Below are positions 1 to 5,671 of a stretch of DNA of 7,739 bases, in pieces. Source of the stretch: Clostridiales bacterium UBA929 (lineage in GTDB: Bacteria > Bacillota > Clostridia > Oscillospirales > UBA929). The stretch covers positions 1-7,739 of the forward strand of contig DBDP01000117.1 in the NCBI GenBank assembly GCA_002293625.1, given 5' to 3'. Position numbers and translations under genes: made by a program. The notes beneath the pieces are model-generated. The model had not been told where the DNA came from and did not search any database. It saw only the letters and a program-made list of their open reading frames with translations. Position 1 is the stretch's first letter; each line of letters starts with the position of its first letter.

Positions 1-272
1 CCGGCGTACCCGCATTTCTGCGCGAGCTGCGGGAGAAGGGCGTTTGGATCTACGGCGCGGCGTCCGAAGCCGCAGAGAGTGTTTTTGATTTGGATTTTTC
101 CGGTCCCTCCGCGCTGGTGCTGGGTAATGAGGAAGAAGGGCTGCACCGCCTGGCGCGCGAACTCTGTGACAAATTGATTTCTCTGCCGATGCGGGGCAAA
201 ACGGCATCTTTGAACGTCTCCTGCGCCGCCGCGGTATTGTTATACAGAATGAGGTGGAAACCCAATGCCTGA
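1..272 (+). CDS. rlmB: 23S rRNA ribose 2'-O-methyltransferase (RlmB-like, SpoU/TrmH family), 3' end only
   Basis: The gene enters from the left edge; the reading frame starts at base 3 and 89 residues are visible before the TGA at 270-272. The fragment is the C-terminal part of the SpoU/TrmH (SPOUT) fold, which binds S-adenosylmethionine in a trefoil knot and methylates a ribose 2'-OH. Family motif 2 is seen as LVLGNEEEGL and motif 3 as LPMRGKTASLNVSCAAAVLLY. The SLNVS form with the preceding P-M-x-G is typical of RlmB, which acts on G2251 of 23S rRNA, rather than of TrmL or TrmH. The N-terminal substrate-binding domain and SpoU motif 1 lie outside the window, so the exact subfamily is an inference; another SpoU methyltransferase remains possible. 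The stop overlaps the next gene by 8 bp, which suggests translational coupling. Confidence 0.8.
   Translation, partial: GVPAFLRELREKGVWIYGAASEAAESVFDLDFSGPSALVLGNEEEGLHRLARELCDKLISLPMRGKTASLNVSCAAAVLLYRMRWKPNA
251..257 (+). promoter_or_regulatory. Ribosome binding site for the pseudo-P-type ATPase gene
   Basis: GAGGTGG lies inside the last codons of the methyltransferase gene, 7 nt ahead of the ATG at 265. It is a near-perfect Shine-Dalgarno sequence and fixes that start codon. Confidence 0.85.
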
Positions 273-2493
273 CGAAGAGCTGGAACGGATCTTATCATCC
301 GTACCCCCGCTGTCCGACACAACGGATTTACCCGGTTGGGAAGACATTCTCTCCGAGTATCATCAGTCGTCCTCTTCCGACGCCAAACCAACGCAGCCCG
401 CAGAGGCGGAGCCGCCGAAGCAAAAAAAACATCCGGAGCCTCCAAAACCGCTAGAAAAGCCGGAACGCGAAGAACCGCGAAGCGTTTTTACCGGTGAGGA
501 GTTGGAGTTTGAAGATTTAGAAAAGCGCACGAAGCAGATGCGGGACTATGCCCAGAAGGTGCAGTCGCTGCGACCCGAAAATGCGGCTGCGACCTCCGTA
601 TCCGTTGCGGAGCCGGAGCTGAAGGAGTTTTCACTGGGACCGGAGTTCGGCGAACATTTTTCGCCCTCCAACGAATTTCAGATGCCGGACGAAGCGGAGC
701 ATGTTTTCGAAGAGTCGAGTCAAAAAAAAGAGGTTATCAAGAGTTTTTTGCGCCGCTTGAAACAACCGGAGGAAACACCCGCTCCGCCACTGCCGCAGGC
801 GTTCGCGCAGGCGCAGCGGTACGCGGTCAACCTGCGGCTGCGGGCGTTTTTGGCACTGATTCCGCTCCTGCCGCTCATTATTATCTCCTGCTGCCAAACA
901 TGGGGTTTTCTGCCCGGATTTTTGACTTACTCCGCCGAAGGGCAGCCGTATGTAACGCTCTTTTTTATGGTGCTTTTGCAGTTCGCCGTCATGATATGCG
1001 GCATTGACATTCTGGGGCGCGGGATTTCCGACTTAATACACCTGCGTCCCGGTGCGGAGACGCTGGTTGTTTTGTCCTGCTTCGCTTCGCTGATGCAGGT
1101 CGGTTCGATTGTCCTGCGTACGGAAGCGGAGGGTCTTCTGCATAACACCGCAGGCTTTCTGCCCTACTGCGCCGTGTCGGCGGCATCGGTTTTCTTCGCG
1201 CTTTGGGGGGCGTCGCACCGGCAGTCGGCTTACGCGCGTACCTATAAACTCGCTTCTTCGCTGGGTGAGGAATGTGACTGTGTCGTCAGCGAGGAGCGCA
1301 TTTGGTCGGGGCATCCGGGTTTTTCGCGCCATAACGCAAAGCTGGAGGGCTTTGTCGCGCAGACGGAAATGCCCGATGTGGCAAGCCGCGTTATGCGCTT
1401 CCTCACACCGCTGATGATTGTAGCTTTTGTCGTACTCGGTCTCCTGTCGGCGTCAAACCATTCGAGTGTCGTCGTCGGCGAGGACAGTGTCCAGCGGCAG
1501 CAGTATTTCTTTTACACCTTCGCGGCGCTGTGCTGCGCCGGTGTCCCGATGACGACGTTCGGGGCTTTCTCCTATGTGTTTTCCCGCATCGCCGCCCGTC
1601 TGTCCCATATGGGGGCGTCGGTTACGGGTTGGTCGGGCGCGGTCGAGATGTCGCGGGGCGGGCATCTTGTTCTCTCGGACGGGGATCTGTTCCCCCCCGG
1701 TACGCTGGCGCTGAACGGGTTGAAAATCCTCGGGGATCATTCCTTTGAAACCATCATCTCCCTGTCGGCGTCTTTGCTGTACGCATCGGGCAGCGGACTC
1801 TTCAACGCCCTCGCGTCCATTGTGAAGAATCAAGAGGGATACCTCCGCCCGGCGACGGGCTTGGAGGCGTTTGAAGGCGGTATATCGGGCATAGTCGGCG
1901 GTGAGCGCGTCATGATCGGGACGCTCAACTTTATGCACAGCATGGGCATACAGGTTCCGGCTGAGCTGAGCGCGAAATCCGCCGTTTTCACCTCCGTCAA
2001 CCACGATCTCGCGGGCGTCCTCGCCGTGTCCTATACTCCCGCGTCCCAAGTGAAAGGCGCGCTTCTTCTGTTGGAGCAGCAGAACATGACGAACATCCTT
2101 GCCCTGCGCGACATCAACGTAACGCCAACCCTCCTGCGCGACAAGTTCGGTATTAACCCCGACCTGCCCGAGTTCCCCGTCGTGGAAGAACGCATCTCGC
2201 TCTCCGACCCCGAACGCCCTTTCCACGGAAAGGTGTCCGCCGCTCTTGGACGCGACGGGTTGTGTCCTTTTGCCGAATCCGTCATCGGTGGTCAGCGGCT
2301 CCATAAATTCACCATCATGAACCTCTGCATCCACTTGATTTCGCTTGTTCTCGGGGTATTTTTGGTGTTCTATTTCGCCTCGCAGACCCAGCCGGTCGCC
2401 GCCGCGACGATCTCTCCGGCGAACCTGTTGATCTATATGATGATTTGGTGGGTCGTGCAGTGGCTGGTGTCGTCGTTTTCGCATAGGTATTGA
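265..2493 (+). CDS. Membrane protein resembling a catalytically dead P1-type ATPase, with a long Pro/Glu-rich N-terminal tail
   Basis: The protein has 742 residues, an ATG start and a strong GAGGTGG site 7 nt upstream. Residues 1-190 are hydrophilic, rich in Pro, Glu and Lys, and probably disordered; no heavy-metal-binding CxxC domain is present. Likely membrane segments are near 192-210, 229-252, 266-284, 298-317, 377-397, 413-440, 680-706 and 716-739. This matches the P1-type plan of helix pairs, a large soluble loop and two final helices. CCAGVP (423-428) sits where metal pumps have CPC. After it comes a stretch resembling the run into the phosphorylation domain, but DKTGT is replaced by LSDGDLFPPGT (470-480). 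AFEGGISGIVGGERVMIGT (535-553) resembles the nucleotide-domain segment before 'vGn'. The actuator loop between 317 and 377 is only about 60 residues and has no TGE, and GDGxND is absent. Transport powered by ATP is therefore unlikely. Its function is unknown; a regulatory or scaffold role is one guess. The homology call is by eye. Confidence 0.7.
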   Translation: MPDEELERILSSVPPLSDTTDLPGWEDILSEYHQSSSSDAKPTQPAEAEPPKQKKHPEPPKPLEKPEREEPRSVFTGEELEFEDLEKRTKQMRDYAQKVQSLRPENAAATSVSVAEPELKEFSLGPEFGEHFSPSNEFQMPDEAEHVFEESSQKKEVIKSFLRRLKQPEETPAPPLPQAFAQAQRYAVNLRLRAFLALIPLLPLIIISCCQTWGFLPGFLTYSAEGQPYVTLFFMVLLQFAVMICGIDILGRGISDLIHLRPGAETLVVLSCFASLMQVGSIVLRTEAEGLLHNTAGFLPYCAVSAASVFFALWGASHRQSAYARTYKLASSLGEECDCVVSEERIWSGHPGFSRHNAKLEGFVAQTEMPDVASRVMRFLTPLMIVAFVVLGLLSASNHSSVVVGEDSVQRQQYFFYTFAALCCAGVPMTTFGAFSYVFSRIAARLSHMGASVTGWSGAVEMSRGGHLVLSDGDLFPPGTLALNGLKILGDHSFETIISLSASLLYASGSGLFNALASIVKNQEGYLRPATGLEAFEGGISGIVGGERVMIGTLNFMHSMGIQVPAELSAKSAVFTSVNHDLAGVLAVSYTPASQVKGALLLLEQQNMTNILALRDINVTPTLLRDKFGINPDLPEFPVVEERISLSDPERPFHGKVSAALGRDGLCPFAESVIGGQRLHKFTIMNLCIHLISLVLGVFLVFYFASQTQPVAAATISPANLLIYMMIWWVVQWLVSSFSHRY

Positions 2494-2528
2494 TATTGCC
2501 GCGCCCCATTTAATCATCAAAACAACTG

Positions 2529-2557
2529 TTGCATATTCCCCGAACTTGTGTTACAAT
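2529..2557 (+). promoter_or_regulatory. Sigma-A-type promoter with extended -10 ahead of the radical SAM/DUF4130 operon
   Basis: The -10 element TACAAT (2552-2557, 5/6 to TATAAT) is preceded by TG one base upstream (2549-2550), making an extended -10. A weak -35, TTGCAT (2529-2534, 3/6), lies at the ideal 17 nt spacing. Transcription would start near 2564, leaving a leader of about 18 nt before the start codon. The region lies in the only real intergenic gap on the plus strand. Confidence 0.7.
2541..2554 (+). promoter_or_regulatory. Putative LexA/DinR SOS box overlapping the operon promoter
   Basis: CGAACTTGTGTTAC matches the Bacillus-type SOS box CGAACRNRYGTTYC at 12 of 14 positions. Both half-site cores, CGAAC and GTT, are intact; the mismatches are T for R at position 6 and A for Y at position 13. 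It fills the spacer and overlaps the -10 element at 2552-2557, where bound LexA would block RNA polymerase. The placement ahead of a predicted DNA-repair gene pair supports the call. That LexA in this organism uses the Bacillus-type site is inferred from its apparent Firmicutes origin. Confidence 0.65.
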
Positions 2558-2570
2558 ACAAGGGAAGGGC

Positions 2571-2575
2571 GGTGA
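2571..2575 (+). promoter_or_regulatory. Ribosome binding site deciding the TTG start of the radical SAM gene
   Basis: GGTGA lies 6 nt before the TTG at 2582 but 15 nt before the in-frame ATG at 2591, so it favours the TTG. A second purine run, AGGGAAGGG (2561-2569), is near the predicted transcription start and may be too close to the mRNA end to act. A stop codon in frame at 2573-2575 rules out any earlier start. Confidence 0.55.
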
Positions 2576-2581
2576 CGCGCA

Positions 2582-3931
2582 TTGGATCGGATGGAGAAGC
2601 TCAACATCCTCGGCGATGCGGCTAAGTTTGACGCCTCCTGCGCGTCAAGCGGCAGCGGGCGCGCCGGAAAGCCGGGGCAGCTTGGCAATGCGTTTTCGTC
2701 CGGCATCTGCCACACATGGGCGGCGGACGGGCGATGTGTCTGTCTGCTGAAAGTACTGCTTTCCAATGCCTGTATCTACGACTGCCAATACTGCCAAAAC
2801 AGGCGTTCCAACGACATCCCCCGCGCGACCTTTCAAGCGGAGGAGCTGGCCGAGCTTACCATTCAGTTTTACCGCCGTAACTATATCGAAGGTCTGTTCC
2901 TCAGTTCCGGCGTCGTCAGAAACGCCGACCACACGATGGAGCAGATGATTCGTGTCATGCGCATTCTGCGTGAGACGCATAAATTCGGCGGGTATATCCA
3001 CGTCAAGACTATCCCCGGCGCCGACCTGAAATTGGTGGAGGCGGCGGGGCTTTTGGCTGACCGCGTCAGCGTCAATATCGAGCTGCCGTCGTCGGGATCG
3101 CTTTCGCTGCTCGCGCCGGAAAAAAAGCCCGACATGATCTTCACTCCCATGCGCGGGATTGAAACTATGCGCCGCTCCGCTCTGGAGGACGGGAAAAAGC
3201 ACTCCTCCGCGCCGATGTTCGCCCCGGCGGGGCAGTCCACCCAAATGATTGTCGGCGCGACCGGCGACACAGACCGCACCATCCTGCGGCTTTCCGGCGG
3301 GTTGTACCAAAAATTCCGGCTTAAGCGTGTTTACTTCTCCGCCTACATCCCCATCGGCACGCACCCCGCTCTGCCGCCGCGCGAAACCGCCACCGTACCG
3401 CTGCTGCGGGAGCACCGGCTGTATCAATCGGATTGGCTGATGCGTTTCTATTCCTTCACCGCCGATGAAATCACCGAGGACGGTGAGCGGCTCGACATGG
3501 AGGTCGATCCCAAGTGCGCGTGGGCACTGCGACACCCCGAGTTCTTCCCCGTTGAGGTCAATCGCGCCGACCGTGAGACGCTTCTGCGCGTACCCGGCGT
3601 GGGGATGAAGTCCGCCGATAAAATTATCGAGGCGCGGAGGTTCGGTCCCATACGCGCCGAGCATCTGCGAAAGCTCGGCATCGTGATGAAGAGGGCGCGC
3701 TTCTTCCTGACGGCGGGTGGGAAATACGAGGGCGAAGCCCGCCACGACCACCCGTTTTTACGAGAGCTACTGACCGACCGCTACGACAACGGTCAGTTGT
3801 CGTTATTCGGTGACGGCAACAAAACACCCCGTTTAATCGGCTCCGGTGAGTCTGCCGCGCCCCCTGCATCAATACCGCAGCAACCCGCCCTGCCGGAGAC
3901 ACCGTCGTTTCTGAAACTGATGAACGCATGA
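2582..3931 (+). CDS. Putative DNA modification/repair radical SAM protein (TIGR03916-type)
   Basis: The 449-residue protein carries the radical SAM signature C64-x3-C68-x2-C71 (CIYDCQYC), which binds the [4Fe-4S] cluster that cleaves S-adenosylmethionine. The N-terminal EKLNILGDAAKFDASCASSG and GICHTWAADGRCVCLLK segments are typical of the family that is genomically paired with DUF4130/uracil-DNA-glycosylase-like proteins; the natural reaction is unknown. Further cysteines at 20, 43, 52 and 54 precede the main cluster. Residues about 323-367 form a helix-hairpin-helix DNA-binding region (LLRVPGVGMKSADKIIEARR). QLSLF at 405-409 matches the sliding-clamp-binding consensus, followed by a Pro-rich tail. 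The start is taken as TTG 2582 from the GGTGA spacing; ATG 2591 is the alternative and changes the protein by only three residues. The stop overlaps the next gene as ATGA. An extended -10 promoter with an overlapping SOS box lies directly upstream, so induction by DNA damage is likely. Confidence 0.88.
   Translation: MDRMEKLNILGDAAKFDASCASSGSGRAGKPGQLGNAFSSGICHTWAADGRCVCLLKVLLSNACIYDCQYCQNRRSNDIPRATFQAEELAELTIQFYRRNYIEGLFLSSGVVRNADHTMEQMIRVMRILRETHKFGGYIHVKTIPGADLKLVEAAGLLADRVSVNIELPSSGSLSLLAPEKKPDMIFTPMRGIETMRRSALEDGKKHSSAPMFAPAGQSTQMIVGATGDTDRTILRLSGGLYQKFRLKRVYFSAYIPIGTHPALPPRETATVPLLREHRLYQSDWLMRFYSFTADEITEDGERLDMEVDPKCAWALRHPEFFPVEVNRADRETLLRVPGVGMKSADKIIEARRFGPIRAEHLRKLGIVMKRARFFLTAGGKYEGEARHDHPFLRELLTDRYDNGQLSLFGDGNKTPRLIGSGESAAPPASIPQQPALPETPSFLKLMNA
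3794..3808 (+). other. Sliding-clamp (DnaN) binding motif QLSLF encoded in the radical SAM gene
   Basis: Residues 405-409 read Q-L-S-L-F, an exact match to the bacterial beta-clamp-binding pentapeptide consensus QL[SD]LF. It lies after the helix-hairpin-helix domain, between the globular part and a low-complexity tail, which is where such motifs are usually exposed. Binding to DnaN is inference from the motif alone. Confidence 0.6.
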
Positions 3932-4683
3932 CGCTTTTGTACTACACCCCCACTTGGGAGGGGTTTTTGACCGCCGTTTTTGAAGTTTTTGACCGCAAGC
4001 GCAAAGGCGAACGGCTTTCCGTTCGCCATCCGCGTGAACAAAACGAGACAAGCATGTTCCCCTCGGAACTTCTCCCGCCCGATGAGCAAAAGGCGCGCCG
4101 CGTCGAAGCCGGCATGAAGCGCCTCGCGCCATCCCTGCCCGAAACGGTGTATACGGCGTGGCTTTCGGAGCTACCGGGTTCCGAGGACGATCTGATCTCG
4201 CTGCTCGAAATGGGGTTCTCCTCCGGGCGCGACCCGCGCGGCAACTTGACCGATCCCGTTGTAACCCGCGTCAACAAAGCGGCGAAGACCGCCGGGTGGG
4301 AAGCGCACCGTATGCTCCAATTCGTGCGGTTTGTGCAAACGCCGGAGGGGATCTATGTCGCCGACATCGAGCCATCTTGCAACATTCTCACGCTGATCGG
4401 CGACCATTTCCACGGGCGGTTCAACGATCAGCGGCTGCTGATCCGCGATCTGCGGCGGCGGCTGGTGCTGGTTTCGCAGCAGGAAAGCTGGTTCATCCGC
4501 GAGTTGTCGCCGGAGGAGGAACTCCCGCCGCTGCCGAAGGACGGCGAATTTGAGGATTTATGGCGCGGCTATTTCCGCGCGATTTCCAATCCCGCACGGC
4601 AAAACTTGAAATTGCAGCAGCAGTTCGTCCCGCTGCGCTACCGAAAACACCTCACTGAGTTTTGGGAAGTACCGAATCTTTAA
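3928..4683 (+). CDS. DUF4130-family partner of the radical SAM DNA-repair protein (TIGR03915-type)
   Basis: The 251-residue soluble protein starts at an ATG that overlaps the upstream TGA (ATGA, 3928-3931). There is no good Shine-Dalgarno sequence, so it is probably made by coupled translation, in fixed ratio with the radical SAM protein. Family features are the N-terminal TWEGFLTAVFEVF (9-21), the central QFVRFVQTPEGIYVADIEP (131-149), NILTLIGDHFHGRFNDQ (152-168), and the C-terminal LWRGYFRAISNPARQN and FVPLRYRKHLTEFW (233-246). In many genomes this domain is fused to a uracil-DNA-glycosylase-like region. Here the length accounts only for the DUF4130 part, and no glycosylase domain is visible in the window. 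Its role is unknown; a substrate or DNA adaptor for the radical SAM enzyme is a reasonable guess. The last 32 bp overlap the convergent SGNH gene. Confidence 0.85.
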   Translation: MTLLYYTPTWEGFLTAVFEVFDRKRKGERLSVRHPREQNETSMFPSELLPPDEQKARRVEAGMKRLAPSLPETVYTAWLSELPGSEDDLISLLEMGFSSGRDPRGNLTDPVVTRVNKAAKTAGWEAHRMLQFVRFVQTPEGIYVADIEPSCNILTLIGDHFHGRFNDQRLLIRDLRRRLVLVSQQESWFIRELSPEEELPPLPKDGEFEDLWRGYFRAISNPARQNLKLQQQFVPLRYRKHLTEFWEVPNL

Positions 4684-5656
4684 TCACCGCGACCCGTTTC
4701 TCCCACAGCGCTGCGTTTGTATCTTTGCGTTCGGTGATTCTTTCCGCGAGCATCGGCGCGATGTAAGAAGAAAACTTTTCCGCGCCGCGCACGTTGAAAT
4801 GCTGCGGGTCGTAGAAGTCCGTCTTGCTGCTGACCGCCAGTTCTTCGATCCGGTCATTGAAATTGATGAATTCAACGCCTTCTATCGCCGCAATTTCGTT
4901 TTGCAGCAGAGTCACGTACTCGCTTTCCCAAGGCTGATGATTCGGCGCGAGGAAAAACACAACCTTGCTGCCGTTTTCGCGGCAAACGGTCGCAATATCT
5001 TTCATGCTCTCTACGTTACCGGCAAAAACCTTCGCATCATGATCCACGGGGCGCTCGTAAATGCCGCCGATGTCGAGTGCCTCTGTTAAAAGGGTGTACC
5101 CCGCGAGGTCGTCTGCGGTATATCGCAGGTTTTCGGTATGAAGCGGCCACTCATCGTGGTAATTAAACGGAGGGAACAACAATCCGAGCCTCTCTTCCGG
5201 CTCCGCCGCGCGGATCGTCGCGACCAAGCGGTTCAGAGACGGCGGCATGTACCCAATGTTTGCCTTAGTGTAGGCGGTGTATTTCGGGTAGAACGCGCCG
5301 GTGACCTCCACCAAGACAAGCTCCGGACTTTGCGTTCGGAACATTTCTTTTACATAAGCTTCAGTGACCGGCAGCGTTTGCTCCGGTCCCGCCAGCACAT
5401 ATGACGCGATCCCCGAATGTTCGTAGATGACCGCCGGGATGATGTCGCAGTAAACGATCGAACTGCCGAAGAACACGGCGTCTAAGCTGTCGCGCTCCTC
5501 CTTCGCGAACGCGCCCCAGTTCGCGCCGTACTTCGTCCTGTGCGGAATTTGAACCGCCGACAAGAACCAGACAAACGCAATAAGCGCCGCAAGGAAGCAG
5601 CAAAATGCCGCGCCCTCCTTAAGGCGGGAGATTGCTTTTTTGCTTGGCGCGTTCAT
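4652..5656 (-). CDS. Membrane-anchored SGNH-fold hydrolase/O-acyltransferase, partner of the MBOAT protein
   Basis: The protein has 334 residues. A short basic N-terminus is followed by one hydrophobic helix (about 14-36), which acts as an uncleaved anchor with the rest outside the cell. The SGNH fold is indicated by FFGSS (62-66), with S66 the likely nucleophile, and by D283-P-Q-H286 near the C-terminus, the usual Asp-x-x-His pair. VVFFLAPNHQPW (232-243) resembles the DltD/AlgX-like segment before the catalytic Asp. Such proteins take an acyl group, often acetyl, passed across the membrane by an MBOAT protein and place it on an extracellular polymer. The MBOAT gene lies 15 bp upstream in the same operon. 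The ATG at 5654-5656 has a GGGGG site (5664-5668) 7 nt upstream. The target polymer (teichoic acid, peptidoglycan or exopolysaccharide) cannot be told from the sequence. The 3' end overlaps the convergent DUF4130 gene by 32 bp. Confidence 0.8.
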   Translation of the reverse strand: MNAPSKKAISRLKEGAAFCCFLAALIAFVWFLSAVQIPHRTKYGANWGAFAKEERDSLDAVFFGSSIVYCDIIPAVIYEHSGIASYVLAGPEQTLPVTEAYVKEMFRTQSPELVLVEVTGAFYPKYTAYTKANIGYMPPSLNRLVATIRAAEPEERLGLLFPPFNYHDEWPLHTENLRYTADDLAGYTLLTEALDIGGIYERPVDHDAKVFAGNVESMKDIATVCRENGSKVVFFLAPNHQPWESEYVTLLQNEIAAIEGVEFINFNDRIEELAVSSKTDFYDPQHFNVRGAEKFSSYIAPMLAERITERKDTNAALWEKRVAVIKDSVLPKTQ

Positions 5657-5671
5657 TTGCTTGCCCCCATT

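Noticed and set aside
90..92. TTG as a start codon for a 60-residue protein at the left edge
   Set aside because: The same frame is open to the window edge and encodes upstream SPOUT-fold sequence, so the gene is the end of a longer methyltransferase.
1453..2520. Open frame of 355 codons on the minus strand
   Set aside because: It lies antisense to the pseudo-ATPase gene and its translation is rich in Arg, Gly and His with no recognisable domain. Long antisense frames are common in GC-rich genes, and the plus-strand frame has a clear ribosome site and membrane segments.
2523..2531. Short inverted repeat CAAC-T-GTTG overlapping the -35 element
   Set aside because: Four-base arms are expected by chance. 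The nearby 14-base SOS box is a much stronger operator candidate.
2645..3751. Open frame of 368 codons on the minus strand
   Set aside because: It is a shadow of the radical SAM gene, whose CxxxCxxC, HhH and QLSLF motifs identify the real frame.
3947..3968. GC-rich stem-loop (CCCCC, then GGGAGGGG) followed by five T, like a small terminator
   Set aside because: It lies within the first codons of the DUF4130 gene and encodes the conserved TPTWEGFLT segment. The stem needs a bulge and has only about five pairs, so coding constraint explains it better.
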